This document shows, piece after piece, positions 25,528 through 38,548 of a stretch of 64,000 bases of DNA. The DNA lies in assembly GCA_013397455.1 (NCBI GenBank), contig VYZB01000026.1, positions 2,966,428 to 3,030,427 on the forward strand, in the 5' to 3' direction. Each line of letters begins with the position of its first letter. The stretch's first letter is position 1. The position numbers were made by a program, and so were the translations under genes. The stretch comes from Crotophaga sulcirostris. Lineage: Eukaryota; Chordata; Aves; Cuculiformes; Crotophagidae. The notes below the pieces were generated by a model. That model searched no databases. It was not told where the DNA came from and saw nothing but the letters and a program-made list of their open reading frames with translations.

Positions 25528-26470
25528 ATTGACACTGTCCCAAAAGACATTCTGGTCTCTAAACTGGAGAGGTATGGATTCAATGGATAGACCACTCAGG
25601 GGATAAGGAATTGGCTGGATGAACACACTCAAAGAGTTGTGGTCAGTGCCTCAATGTCCAGGCAGAGACCAGTGACAAGTGGCATTCCCCAGTGGTTGGT
25701 ACTGGGATCGGTGTTGTTTAACGTCTTTGTCAGACACATGGACAGTGGGAGTGAGTGCACCCTCAGCAGGTTTGCTGATGACATCAACCTGTGTGGTATG
25801 GCTAACGCACTGGAGGAAAAGGATGCCATCCAGAGGGACTCTGACAGGCTTGAGAGGAGGGCCTGTGCTAACCTCTTGAAATTCACCAAGGCCAACTGCA
25901 AGGTCCTGCATCTAGGTCTGGGCAATCCAAAGCACAAATACAGGTTGGGCAGAGAATGGATTGAGAGTAGCCCTGAAGAGAAGGACTTGGGGGTGTGGGT
26001 TGATGAGAAGCTCAACATGAACCAAGAATGTGCGCTTGCACCCCAGAAAGCGAACTGTATCCTGGGCTGCATTAAAAGCAATGTAACCAGTGGATCAAGG
26101 GAGGTGATTCTGTCCCTCTCCTGAGACCCCACCGGAAGTACTGAATTCAGTTCTGGAGTCCTCAGCACAGGAAAGACGTGGATCTATTAGATCAAGTCCA
26201 GAAGAGGGCCACGAAGATGATCAGAGGACTGGAGCACCTCCTCTATGAGGACAGGCTGAGAGAGATGGGATTGTTCTGCCTGGACAAGAGAAGGCTCTGG
26301 GGAGACCTTATACCACCCTTCCCATACTTAGAGGGGGCCTACAGGAAAGATGGGGAGGAGTGCAGTGATAGGATGAGGGATAATGTTTTTAAGCTGAAAG
26401 AGGGTAGATTTAGATTAGATAATAGGAAGACATTTCTTACTAAACCATTCTATGATTCCATGATTCTATG
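25528..26470 (+). mobile_element. CR1 LINE, 5' truncated, broken ORF2
   Basis: A CR1 non-LTR retrotransposon copy. It encodes the downstream part of the ORF2 reverse transcriptase: 25,639-26,124 contains VLFNVFV, then the catalytic FADD at 25,771-25,782, then SPEEKDLGV. A stop at 26,122 separates this from a second open segment at 26,178-26,480 with the RATKMIRGLEHLLYEDRLRE region. It ends in ATTCTATG-type octamers. Compared with the copy at 48 kb, roughly 180 bases of the 3' untranslated region are missing: sequence jumps from the GAAGACATTTCTTAC block directly to the terminal tail near 26,445. The 5' half, including any ORF1 and endonuclease, is absent, so the element cannot move on its own. 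Confidence 0.95.
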
Positions 26471-26480
26471 TGTCACCTAA
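25639..26480 (+). pseudogene. CR1 ORF2 reverse-transcriptase remnant
   Basis: This is the coding part of the CR1 copy above. In the family, ORF2 encodes an endonuclease followed by a reverse transcriptase that copies the element's RNA at a nicked chromosomal site. Here only palm and thumb parts remain: 161 codons to the stop at 26,122-26,124, then 100 more codons in another frame from 26,178. FADD supplies the catalytic aspartates. The segment before VLFNVF reads IPQWLVLGS where CR1 usually has a PQGSVLGP-like motif, so that region is altered. The frame break and missing N-terminal half mean no functional enzyme. Confidence 0.9.
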
Positions 26481-29400
26481 ATGTATCGATTGGTCTGCAT
26501 TTTAATTTTTATCTGATTTTTATATAGGAAACAATTGTTAAGTACTGGTAAGTACCAAGAGAACACTTCATTTTCCTGTATTACCAATATGAACATGAGA
26601 TATTTCAGTAGTAAATGTGTTAAATACAGTACTTAGTTTTCTGAGATCAAAATCCATAGTACGTCAGCTTTTAACTTTAACTTTGTAGTTGGCATCTATA
26701 TATAATTCCATTCAAACATCATGCCACCCAACATGCACTGGTCAAACATTATATTTAAAGAAACACTGTCATAGTCACCCTGGCTTGAAAAAAATAAAGA
26801 AAATTCACTGAGGAAGGGGGAGAAAATTAACCAAAAAAAAAGATTTCTTCTGCAAGTCTGGCATCAGCACACATAATACTTGTGCTGAATCAAACATTCA
26901 ATGACAGGTTATCTCACCCAAAAGCTTTCAAGCAGCTTTGAAACCCAAACAATTCAAATGAAGCAGAACATCACTTGCTGATGCGCAAGGTCTCTAACAA
27001 CATGCACCCAATGGCAGTACCACTAGATATCCACCCAAAACACGTCACCAACAGAAACCACAGCAGGAAAAGTGGTGCTGCAAGCAGGACTCCAGTTGAG
27101 CCTAGCAAATGACTCTCTCCGGACACCATGATCTAAACTCAGATCATCACCACCCACCAACACTAATTTCTTCAATACTGAAGAATTTCCCAACCCTGAA
27201 GGAACCAGGGTAGCCCAGCAGACCCCCAGCAGGAAGACTTCCATGTGTCTTCCTCTGTAATTCTTCAACATACAACAGCCAGGCTTTCAAGTGCGTTATT
27301 AATTCTTTCTTCTAATTGCTTCCACGAGGGCAAGGGGAACTCCTTCTCTTCCATCCCCCAATATAGGATTCATAACCCATACACATAACCCACGGACTAC
27401 TCAGAAACCTGCTCCCAATCACATTTCAATAGGCGCTGCATCAAACCAAAGTTCCCTTAGAGTTTTTCAAGAGAAGAGGATCACTCGCACATCCCTTTCT
27501 AAATTCATGACCAACCATATGTAGACTTGTTTACATATTATGGGGCCTCACTGCAAGCAGACTTGGTTAGACATCTGAAGACTATTCCTATTTCTTGTAG
27601 CTACAGTAGATCTACAGGGTTTGGTTTGCATCTTCACAAGACGTGCTGCACATTTCAACCACAGTTCTCAGCCATTCTGAGGTCACTATTCAAGCATCTT
27701 CCTCCAAGGAAAGGGGCAACTACCTGTTAATTAGAGAACTGAAATACAAATCATAACACAAGTTCTCCCCTTCCCCCCAACTATACAATACCATTTTTCC
27801 ATGTTATGTCAGATTCCTACTCTTCCAGGACTTTGCACAGGTATGACAATGAGGAAGTACCTCCTTTGGTCCTGCGGAGGGCAGGTCAGGTACAGAAGGC
27901 CTGTGCAGTGCAGACAAGGCTCTAGTGGGCACTCCTGGCTACACAACTCCATTATGCAAGTGTGGAGCAAGTGCCTACAAGCAGTGGCCTCCCTGTGCCA
28001 AGCACAAGCCAGAAGACTACTGGTCCAGAATGGATTTTTCTGAAAGTACCTTCTAATATTGAGACTTTTTAAGTGAATGAAGGAATGAGATCTCCTGTGG
28101 GGAAAATAGATGGAGGTGGGGGGGGGCGAGGGGAGTTAGTCACCCATGATTTGTACTCCATTGCCAGGTCTCCAGCTGGGTTAAGCATTGCGTGACAGAC
28201 TTGAAATTCTGATCAAGTCCCTGATTTACGTTTTGGCATGCTTCACCAGCACTTCTCAGCAGGACTGGATGAATCATTGATCTGTTCCAGTACAATAATT
28301 TCTATGTATGTTCATAACCTTGGAAGAATCTATATAAAATCTGAACAAGCATTTAGCTTGCACAGTGCTTAGCTGGATGATCTTCAGTCCTTAAATGCTG
28401 AATTTTATTTGAGTTGTGCACTTACACTGGCGCTGTGTATGCTTGCAAGTTTAAAAAAAATTAATTTGGGTAAAAAACAATCATCTCCTAGGTCTTAATT
28501 TAAACTTTTTGTGAGATAAAGAGTCCATCAATTAACTGTATCAGAAAATGTTACACATAAAAACCTTGACCAAAGAAAAGCTTGATTTAATCGCTGAACA
28601 AAATAAATGTAGCAAGAGAGACAGTCAGTCCTTGAGCATTTTTTCTGAGTTCTGCCTCAACCAAGCTCATGCGGGTCAGACAAACAGAAAGAAAACTCTC
28701 ATACAAATAAAAGTAACTACAACTGCCAACACTTGGAGAGCTTGAATTACTCTCTACCAGGAGCTCACTGACATCACTTTTTAAAACAAAGGAAAAAAAA
28801 AAAGAAATTATAAGAAGCTAAAGAAATTTCCTATTATTCCACACAAAAGAAAGACCCCATCTCGTGTCCTTTATGTGTGGCAGAGGCCATCAGCATTGTG
28901 CAGGCTGAGGACAAACCGAATACTTCCTTAACGAGCTTTACACACAGTTTTCTGAAAGTGTAACTTCCAAAGCCTTCAGAGCACCAGGAGCTTCAGGCTC
29001 CTGCCAGCCCTAAGGGGGTCCCTGACCTCGTCTTCACAGGTGGGTGCTGCCAGGCTGAGCTCTGCTTCCCACCTGCCACCTTGCTGGCTCTGGAAAGACT
29101 GAGTAGGAAGGCCATGCCTTTCCTTTGTTTTTCCTCAAATGAAATTTTAGGTTCAATTTGATCTTTACAGCTCCATTTCATGTCTAACACACCACCTTGT
29201 GCAATTCTGGTTGTTAATATAAAAGAAGAGATTATTATCTCATTTTAAAAAAATATTTTAGACAATGCAAACATGTTTTTTTCCTGTATACATATCTAAG
29301 AATGCCTGAGCTTTCATAGGATGTTATTTAAGAAATATCCATTACACAATTACGCAAAGGAAACACTGAATATTTTGCATTACTGAGTCTTGCTCAAGCT

Positions 29401-30585
29401 GGAGGACACTGATACATTTGCTGTCAGCCATCAACTACCAGCTCTTACTTGATAGTGAAAGCTAAGCAATCTTGGTATGTTTGTTAGATACACATACCAG
29501 AAAACATTTGAGATTGTAGATTAAAAACCTAATTTCTGAGTGTTACTTTTAATACAGCAGACAAAATAATTCAGGAAATATTCCACTTAAAATAGTTCAT
29601 AGAAATAATAAATCTAAAAAATGTTTATCAATTATTCCAACAAATTACAGCAAAGACTACTTTAACTGAAAAGAAAATGAAAATATGCCTTATGTTTCCT
29701 CTCTTTCCCTATTTTACTTGTTAGCATAATCATATCCAAAATAAAAACTTCTTAAAGAGCCAGTAAATGCCATTGTAGAGCTACAACACTTGGTATTCAA
29801 AATTTACTATTAATTCTAAAAAACCATAAATGAGCCTTAAGTGGCAATATCCTCTGAAGTACTAGCAATGCCATTTATTAAACTTTCTTCTATCCATCTT
29901 TATATTTTATGCTGCAATCCTTATACAGTGTGAAATAAAACACATGGAAATTACTATTTTTAAAAAAGACATTTGAGTGCACATTTTGAAATAACAGTAC
30001 TTGAGAACTCTTGGGTGAAAAGGAGATTTCTGTAAAACTTTTGCCAATGTAAAAGTGCATATAATCTATCTTCTACCTGCTGTGATAAGAAGCAAAGCAA
30101 GATATCTGCACTAAATTAGATCTGACATAAGATGAAAAAAGCAAAGCACAGGAGAAGGGATGACAAGCAGAACAGGGATGGTGATGGGTTTCTGAAATGA
30201 ATGCCAAGTATGCCAGGTAATCTCTTCCAGTTAAGAAAAAAAGAAAATTGGTATTATCATGCAGGTGGTTACCAAGAGTCTTTCTCCAAAAGCTCACTCT
30301 ACAGGTAGCAGAGTAAGAGATATGTCTAAATACCATGCTGCGGTCTACTAACAGTCTAATGATAGGTAGTGTGACAAGGAGTACTTACACAAGTGAAAAA
30401 TTATCCTCCATTGTATATATCTTAAAGTATTTTAGATCTGAATAAATTTTTATGTGTACATGATCAGGTAGCTTCTGAAATGCTGACTGGGTGGAGGGGT
30501 GGTGTTCTTAATTTCATGCTATTGCAAATAAAATAAAATTACAGAAAAAGCACAAGTTTTGTAGACCATCTCATTTGTGGAAAGG
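26480..30585. other. Non-coding stretch, partly GC-richer
   Basis: No recognised gene. A guanine-rich run (nine Gs at about 28,118-28,126, flanked by GGGG and GAGGGG) could fold as a G-quadruplex. Bases 28,985-29,110 are GC-richer and open on the minus strand for 65 codons without family resemblance. Confidence 0.45.
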
Positions 30586-30588
30586 AAA

Positions 30589-30687
30589 CTTGTGCAACCT
30601 GCTGTAGGCGAACCTGCTTTAGCAGGAGGGTTGGACTAGATGATCTCTAGATGTCCCTTCCAACCCCTACCATTATGTGATTCTATA
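30589..30687 (+). mobile_element. CR1 LINE 3' end fragment
   Basis: CTTGTGCAACCTGCTGTAGG, then TTTAGCAGGAGGGTTGGACT, then CCCTTCCAACCCCTACCATT form a typical CR1 3' terminus, close to the tail of younger CR1 subfamilies. It is a 100-base, severely 5'-truncated insertion. The tail wording differs from that at 11.7 and 63.1 kb (GCAGGAGGG and CCCCTACC instead of ATAGG and ACCTGG), so a different subfamily is likely. Confidence 0.88.
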
Positions 30688-30689
30688 TA

Positions 30690-33035
30690 AATTAAATTCT
30701 TAAAACATATTTTTTGATCCAATGACAGATGGCTTTTTCAAAATCTGAATCAAAAGGGATCTCAAAGATCAGGTGTCTTCCCCTTCGAGTGCATTATTTA
30801 ATGAAACTTCATTTAAGAATACTCAAAAGAAAATATATTTTCTATTCATTTTTTCCTTCCTGAGAAATGCTGCATTTTTCTGTTATGCTTTTCACTGAAA
30901 CTTAACTGCTAACTTAACTGAAACTTCACTGAAACTTAACTTAACTGATAACTGCTTTTCAACAGATCCATGTGTGAGTAAATGTGCATATCAGACACTG
31001 TGTTATCTGTAATCCTGAGTACCAAGTGGTATGTTCAGCATACTTTTAATTAATTGCTGCTGTGCTATTTGATCACAAGGACACTTTAAGAAAAGGAAAA
31101 TGCATGGGATTTTGCATAGTAGATGTGATTTTTTTTAATTAGTATTTTACACTTTTAAATTAATATTAGCTGTCTATGAATCAAAGGTGTTTGAAATAAG
31201 GATGTGCCGAGAGACAGAGTGAAAGTGCAGCAAAAAAAAATCACTGGATCACCTTGTCAAGTGACAATAATAACTTCTGGGCAACACATTGTGTGCTTCC
31301 CAAAGACAACCAATTGCATATACACAGATGGCAAACCCAATGTAAATGATCACATCTTCAACTTCAGCTTATCAAACATGTAATATAAGCAAATGTTTCT
31401 TATACATCGAAAGAGAAAATTATGGATATTGGGTAAGAAACCTCAATAATTTATTTCTGCCCTTTCCCGTTACATTCATCAGTTATTAAACTCAAGCACT
31501 TAGTAACACACGCTACGTGATCTTGACAATGTTTGAGGGAAGTCAATGCATTTACAGTAGGATGTTAGCCTATATTATTTCTAATACTCATTAGGCTAGT
31601 ACTGCTTGAGGGGTTCGTGCTGATTTAACTCTAACTGCCACTGCCTTGTCACCAACTGACAGCACACAGAGTACAGTGAAAACTTTCACACTCTTATCAG
31701 AAGCCACAAATAACACTCCAAATACCTAAAAACATTTGAAAGTTTAGCTTTCAACACAAGGCTTATCCTTCGTTTGTAACTGTGAAAAGAGGTGTATCAG
31801 CAAGAAATTATCAGCAACCCGTCAGTCTGTATTAGAGAGTGACAAAGAAGGATGAGTTAAATTCCAATTTCATTAAGTCAGCTTTGGAAGGTGACAGATG
31901 CAGAAGACCTAACAGTGATTCCTTTTAGCTGAGTCTAAAATTCAACTTTTCAAAAGGACAGGGACAAATCAAATCACTTTTTTCCCTTATCAAATGTTAT
32001 TCACAAAATTAAAATAATAAACTTGAAGCAGAATTCCAGAAATAAGTTTTTCCATTTATTTCTACATTCTCGTTTCAACTATTTTATTAATTTAGTTTTT
32101 CCTCAAGTGCTATAGGTAGTTATCTATCTATCTAGTTTTTCATGCAACAACAGAGAGAAAAAAAGAAATTCTAAAATAGGAAATGAATAATTTTTGAATA
32201 ATGAAAAATCTTTAAGCCACTTGGTATTTCCATCATACAACTGATGAGACTTAAAGACTGACAAGATTGCAAACAGCCCTCTACAGCAGCTGTTCAATAA
32301 AGGTCTGGGCTACAATGCTATGTTTTTTTTATTTTTTTTCACAAGAGACCTTGCACACCTAGAGCAAATGCATACAAGCATGTTCTAGAGACCCAGTAAT
32401 ACATCAACTACCACACATGTTTATGTTGCATTAAACCACAAACGTGTTACAATTACTCCTTAGCACGTCATCTCCCTCTTAGAGCTGATCTCTATTGCTT
32501 CAGTAACATATTATTTATTTTTCTAGCAATCCCTCATCATAAATTCTACTGCTAAATACAATTTACTGTTCTCTGGTACATAGGTGACACATGCAAAATG
32601 TCACATTTCTAATGGACTCTCTTTAAGGAGGGATGGTTTGCTCCTCATGCAGGAATAATTCCTGCAGGTAACAAAAATTTAATTATTTTTAAAAAATCTA
32701 ATACAAATATCAAAATTTATGTTAGTTTGATGCCATCCATTTAGCCCTCACTTACAAATGCTTGCCCACTTGAGTAGTCCTCCTGAGTTCAGAATCATCG
32801 TGCAGCCTCAGAGAGAGAATCATCATCACACTTCCATTCATATCTAAGTTATACAGAAAAATCACTTAAAATTACAGGAAGTAGGAACAGGAGAAATTTC
32901 ATATAGTCCATGTTCTATGAAAAAACAAGGACTGAATCTCTATCATTCTTATCTGACCTCGTCTCCCATGATGGACAATTCAATGATGGAATCTCCCTGT
33001 CTTGTGAACAAACTATCCCACTGTTTTGTGAGTCT
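30690..33035. other. AT-rich non-coding stretch
   Basis: No gene is recognised. It holds the 34-bp imperfect tandem repeat at 30,891-30,957. A minus-strand donor GTAAGT near 32,760 closes a 27-base segment open in all frames, too short to support. Confidence 0.5.
30891..30957. repeat. 34-bp imperfect tandem repeat
   Basis: TTCACTGAAACTTAACT starts both halves (30,891 and 30,925). The remainder is made of shuffled AACTTAACTGAAAC-type words. It reads as repeated slippage of a short motif. Confidence 0.75.
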
Positions 33036-33039
33036 CGGA

Positions 33040-33965
33040 TATTAGAAAGTTTCTCCAATATAATTATTTCCAACCTGCATCTACCTTGCTTGAATTTTAG
33101 TCTATTATTTATTTTACTTCTAACCCAAGAGAGAATTCATTACTTTCCTCATTAGAGAAGTACTGCATACATGAAAAGACTATTACCAGTCTAGAGTTTT
33201 TCTAGTCTAAATAAAACATTTCAAGTAATTTCAAGCTCCTGAAAGAATATGAGTATAAATGTCTGATTATTCTCATTTTACTCTACACAACTTTTTCTTG
33301 CATAGACTGAATTTTGTTACTCCAGCGTACATTATCAGCACTAAGGAGAAGTCAATTATAACTTCATGTGCTTTGTATGCTGTACTCTTATTTAAATACC
33401 CAACTGCAATTGCTTTTTTCCACATCTCAATACTTCTAGGCCTGCTATTAAGAAATGTGACCTAAGAAGTGGTTCAGAATTCTCCATGTGTAAAGTTAAT
33501 TCTTTCTTCCAAAGCACAGAACCTTCCAGCAAATTGTACCCTAAAATATTTCTCCAATTTGCCAAACTGTTTTGAATGACATATTTATTAAATCTATGGA
33601 TGAAAACAGACTGGTTGGGTCTCACTGTTCAACAGCTTTATTAATGACCACAATGATGACACAGAGTCTATATTAAATCTGCGGATGGAACCAATTATCC
33701 CTGGAAAATATCTCCACTTTAATAATAAACCCAGTACCCAGGTTTTTCAGACAGTTTTAAGTAGGAGGTTTTTTCTACAGTGTATTTGGAGGCCTTATGA
33801 GAATGTCACATGAGAGTCTGTGTAAAGACTTACTGAAGATATATGATATCCTCTATTATTTCTGAATCAACGAAGCCTCTTATTTTCACAGAAGGAAGCC
33901 AGATTGACTTGACACAATTCATTCTTGACCAATAACTACACAGGCTGTTTGTTATTCAACTTAGT
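33040..33965 (-). mobile_element. Ancient CR1-type LINE, antisense, rearranged
   Basis: An old CR1-type LINE (reptilian CR1/L3-like style) in reverse orientation. From 33,050 to 33,600 it follows the complement of the 3' region and the reverse-transcriptase C-terminal part (for example TTTGTATGCTGTACTCTTAT, then ATTTCTCCAATTTGCCAAAC). From 33,765 to 33,965 it follows the complement of the upstream palm region (GAATGTCACATGAGAGTC, ACTTACTGAAGATATATGAT, GGAAGCCAGATTGACTTGAC). Between them, about 33,625-33,710 matches CR1 in the opposite (sense) direction: CTGTTCAACAGCTTTATTAA, then AAATCTGCGGATGGAACC. All frames are heavily damaged. Family placement is by pattern only. Confidence 0.65.
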
Positions 33966-34600
33966 TCTTTTAAGCGTCTTTAAAGAGTGTATTTGAGGAA
34001 TCACCACAGAATTTTTGGCATTTGCAAGACACTACTTAAATGTTTCATTGAAAAAATTTAAATATGCTTTCATTCAAATTCATAGAGAAAAAATCTCACA
34101 GTAGTATGACATATCAGAAAATTACTATTTAAAATATCTAAGATTTTACTCTTACTTTGAAAAACATAACTTTTAAACTAAAATGCATTAATTCTTACTC
34201 TTCAGAGAAAATTTTCAACTCTGAATACAACTGTTTAAACTTAATGTTTCTTCAGGTTTTTCCTCACATACTGTTTACTTACACAATCCTCTTATCCACA
34301 CCATAAGTGAAATTCAAGTGTCTTAAAAATCCATTGAAAACTTGTCATTGATTTTCTGAACTATATTTTCACCCAATGATTAGACTCATGAATCGATATT
34401 AACGTTAGTGAGAGCAAATTTAGATTCTGAATTACAGTTTCCGGTTCATATTAATCTGATCTGGCTAGTTTGGGGAAAGGATTATTTAGGCTAAAAATAT
34501 GAGACTAGAAATCTTTCCTCAGTATGGTTTCTAGTCAATATATCAAACATACGAAAGAGAATAAAGAATGTCTCATTCTTCAGAATATTTGAAATGGCCC

Positions 34601-34672
34601 ATAAAGTCTCAGTTTCACAGAAGAAGCTGGTTTTTCACAGCAGTTTCTTTTTCTGTGAAACTGAGACTTTAT
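34601..34672. repeat. Perfect 22-bp inverted repeat (hairpin)
   Basis: Bases 34,601-34,622 are exactly complementary to 34,651-34,672, with a 28-base spacer. Within the spacer, GAAGCTG and CAGTTTC can extend the stem by seven pairs (one G:U) after a three-base bulge, leaving an 11-base loop. As RNA this would be a hairpin of about 72 nt, the size of a microRNA precursor. The long mismatch-free stem also fits a young inverted duplication or small palindromic element. The flanks outside the arms are not complementary. Confidence 0.9.
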
Positions 34673-36426
34673 GAACTGAAGCATGTCTGTGAAAATCATC
34701 CATGACATAACTTATACTCTTCTAACCAAACAATGTGTATGCAGAGGGTGGAATCAAGAAGAAAAATGTAATTCAATATTTATAAAGTAGCAGGCATTTG
34801 ACAGGCTTCAAATTATGTCCAGGATACACTGACTGATACCATCATCCATTACTGTGTTTTGCCTTACATTTTATCTTAGGGCCAAAAGCCAAAAGAAAGA
34901 CCACAAGTATCTAACCACAAAGTAGCTCTTATTTTCCTATTCTAGTCAGCAATTAGCTCACAGGAACAGAATTCCAAATATTTCCAATGCCTGTAGTTAA
35001 AAATATGCCTGTTTCTAAAATGAAATATGTCATATATTAAAAACCATATTAGGGACTGTAGTTTTCAGACTACAAATATATATTCAAGTTGCGCAGCAGT
35101 TACATGTAAAATATTTGTGTGCAACCCTTACATAAACAAAAAGACTATTTATTTTATAAATGTATAACTAAATATGTAGATTCTAATGTAACGTAATTGC
35201 CTTCTGCTTTTCATGAAATGGAGATTTTCTGCCCTGACTGCTATCAAATCAGAAACATGTGATGAGTTTGAGCTACCAGTTGAGGACTTCTATTTCATGA
35301 CTGTGATGATGTCTGCAAGAACTGCAGCTCAGTTTCCTGACAAAGGATTGTAGTCAAAAAAACATAGGTAACATGCAAATGACAAGCAGGGATTTCTCAA
35401 GTCTAATCCATCCTCTATAAATCATGATTTATTTCTTTGTGTGACTCTTCTTTCCCAGGTGTGTTTTGTAAATAAACAGATTGTTCTTAGAAGTTTCACA
35501 ACCGCTGCTCAGAGTTATCTCTCATTTTGTAATGTCAGGAGGATTTTGCTTTACTGAATTAAATAAGCAACTACACAGACATATCCCTGAGCTCAGTAAA
35601 ACTAGATAACTATTTTTAATAGACCAGCAGCAAAAACAGGAAGAACAGACAGGAAACAGTTGGGGAAAAGAAATTAAGCCAAGGAGCTGGGAGAGTAAAG
35701 AAAACAAGAGAAATAACAGTATAAAAGTATTAAATCAACTTAACTTTCACCGTATTACAGAAGTATGTCTCTCAAATCCCACCAGACATGTAAAGTTCCC
35801 GTGGAAAACATTGCATAAGGTAACTAAAAAAGTAAAAAAGGAACTCTTACAGTTGCATGGTCTATTGTTGTTCAACTCTGTTTCTTCCCCTATTCTCTTT
35901 TGGAAATGGTTTAAAAGAAAAATATTAGGAACATGAAATTCATTTTCCCACTCTCACAGAAAGCCAAAATAATTCTGCTGAAAAAGGAAATGGAAAATAC
36001 ATGTATTGAGTTAGCATTTATTTGGCTTAAAACTGTATCTTGTTATACAGTTGCTTATGTACTACCTCCTACCTTAATTCTGTGACAGCAATTCTGTACT
36101 ATGCCCCACTTTTTAAAGCTAAATTATGTCCTGTAACAGGAATGCAGGAGATACAGCCCTGTGATTTAAGAACTGGACTGGAACCCTATGGCTCAAAGGC
36201 ACCACTACCACAAATTGTGTATCTGCAAGCTACTTAAATCTTTTCCTTTAGCATTCCAGCTGTAAAAAGTAAAGTGCCTCAAATGTATGTGAGAACGTAA
36301 GTCAGTAAGCTGCCAAATCTTTACTATATAGTGTACACACAACAAAAAAATCTTATGGGAAAAATAATTTCAAATAAGGAAGGAAAAAACTAACTTTCTA
36401 TAACGTTTGGCAATAAACATAGGCAA

Positions 36427-36480
36427 AATATATCTATATATAGAGAGAAAGATATTTATATATATACACACATATATAAA
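36427..36480. repeat. TA/GA-rich microsatellite
   Basis: Short runs of TATATA, GAGAGA and ACACA are mixed in an imperfect dinucleotide microsatellite. Confidence 0.8.
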
Positions 36481-38246
36481 AAATATCTAACAGGTCTGAA
36501 ACCCTGCAAAAATAAAGTCTGATGCCTACACCCTGTGAATGGATCTTTTTAGCACCAGGATTAAAGCAGCCGGAAATCTTTTCCGCACAATGCTTCTACT
36601 CGCAGGCCTTGACACTTTAATGCCAGGATCAAAGAAAGAAATCAAATCTGTGAAGCTCAACTGCTTTCTCATCATCTGACTTGTAACATCAGCCTTGTTC
36701 TGACCAGTGCCTCAGGAGCTGGGAGCCATACGGGCGATGTGCGGCATTGCCAGTGGTCACAACCCCGGAGAAGGCATTCCAGGGCAGCTGGGACACCGAG
36801 GGCCCCAGCAGCCACAAACAGTTTATTCTCAAAGGCTGAGAACCAGAAGCTATTTCCCTTCTTTTATTTTGCATTTAAGGATGACAGGAAGATGATAAAC
36901 AGCCAAAGCCCAGGCAGATCAATATGCTAGCAGGACAAAAGCCCTTTGTGATTGACAGACAAAGCCAAAAGAAGGGGAGGAGACCCTCTTTTTCTTCCTT
37001 TGGGGATGGTTCTGGACAGAGACGCCTGAAATTTTAGCCCTCAAAGGCTTCTCCCACTACCACCAGATCACCTTGCAGGTAAACACCTTCCCAGTTCACT
37101 GAGTCACTGTTACGTATCTGAAAAAGAATCTCCACTGAAAAGTGATAATGGTGGAAAAATACTCCCTATTGTACAGCCATAATTCTTCTACCGCTTGTCT
37201 GTAGGCAATGCATTTCCTCTCTTGAGGAGGCTGTGCAACTGGATCCAACTACATGTAAAGCAATCTGTTAAAACACGGACAAGATTTACTGTTGGAAAGA
37301 ACAGGTTTAAATAAATTCCAGGAGTTAATGTACCATATGTCTAAAAGTGACCAAACATAGAAAACTAAATTCAATATCTTCATATCATGTTCAAAAGTTA
37401 GTATTTTCTATAAAAGAGTATGCTTATTGATTTAGCAAATGCAATGAACTATTTGCAATAAATGCTGTTCTATTTTAACTCCTAAAACCCCTAATTATTT
37501 CTATAGACTATGTAGTTACATTTTTAATTGTGTGTACTCAGGACTAAAATCTCTATTTCAGTTGTTTTATAGCATGCAAATTGGCACGTGTACCATGCAA
37601 AGTGGCAATGGAAAACATACAACAGTTTTACCAAAATGTATTCCTTTTTACAACTATGTGGGAAGAATCATTTGCATTGCTTAATCGAAAAGAAACAAGC
37701 CACCTGAGTTTAGTGCAAAAGTGGTTTTGTTTCTGTTTAAAAGCTGTGAAGCCCACCAAAAGAGAAGTCACCCACTTTAAGAGCATCTTCTTGACTTTTC
37801 ACATCTGTATTACTAAGGAACGGATGTGTCAGCATATCTTAATATGAGAAGCTGCAACCAGAAAGAAAGCTAGGAGAGACAGGAATTACACAGAACAGCA
37901 TTTTCTTCTCTCTCTGACAGCTGAGAAAGCCCACTCTGCAGCTTTTCTGTGTATTGGAGGATCAGGAGCAGCATGCTCTAATCACAGTAAAATAAAACCT
38001 AGCCCAACTTCAGCCCACACAGTTAATATTACTGTTTGGATCTAATCTAATCATAGCTTATACCATCAAGAACAGACCTAGTTTGAAGACAAGAGTATAA
38101 TACAGCAATAAAATACACGCCTACTTATTTCAAACCACTATCATCTTTTCAACTTGAAAGACAAAGTGAAAAATAGTATGAACTGGGACTAGAAAGCCCC
38201 CTTTAACAAAAAAAGATGGTTCAAAGGATCTGAGGCAGTATCCATT

Positions 38247-38392
38247 AAAAAAAAAAAAAAAAAAAAAACCCACAATGATCACCTTTATTCTGGTATATCA
38301 TTTGAGCGTAATAAAGGTTTAGGTAATGAGCGCTGTAAAAGTATATAACATTTCTCTATTAGACCAAAAGGCAGGAAAAAAAAAAAAAAAAA
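38247..38392. repeat. Two long A runs about 110 bases apart
   Basis: There are 22 consecutive As at 38,247-38,268 and 17 at 38,376-38,392. They could be tails of retrotransposed sequences inserted in plus orientation, but nothing recognisable as a retrocopy lies upstream of either. Confidence 0.9.
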
Positions 38393-38548
38393 GGAAAAAT
38401 GATCTGGTGACTTTTAAATTAGGTACTTGGCTGATCCAATATGCTTTTAATTAAGTACTCTTTCTGAAGAGCTTTAGTAAAACCAAAGACACAAAGGTGC
38501 ACCACAACCCTAATAATGCAACCATCCAACCCTTTCCTTCTGCTACAG

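Larger units (their letters stand above)
33970..38245. other. AT-rich stretch with a CpG-richer island-like patch
   Basis: Mostly unremarkable AT-rich DNA. Bases about 36,700-36,830 are GC-richer with several CpGs (CGGGCGATGTGCGGC) and are open in several frames by composition, but no protein is recognised. The hairpin at 34.6 kb and an AT microsatellite at 36.4 kb are listed separately. Confidence 0.45.

Noticed and set aside
36700..36830. GC-rich patch suspected as a CpG island promoter
   Set aside because: Too short and with too few CpGs for an island, and no first exon is visible beside it.
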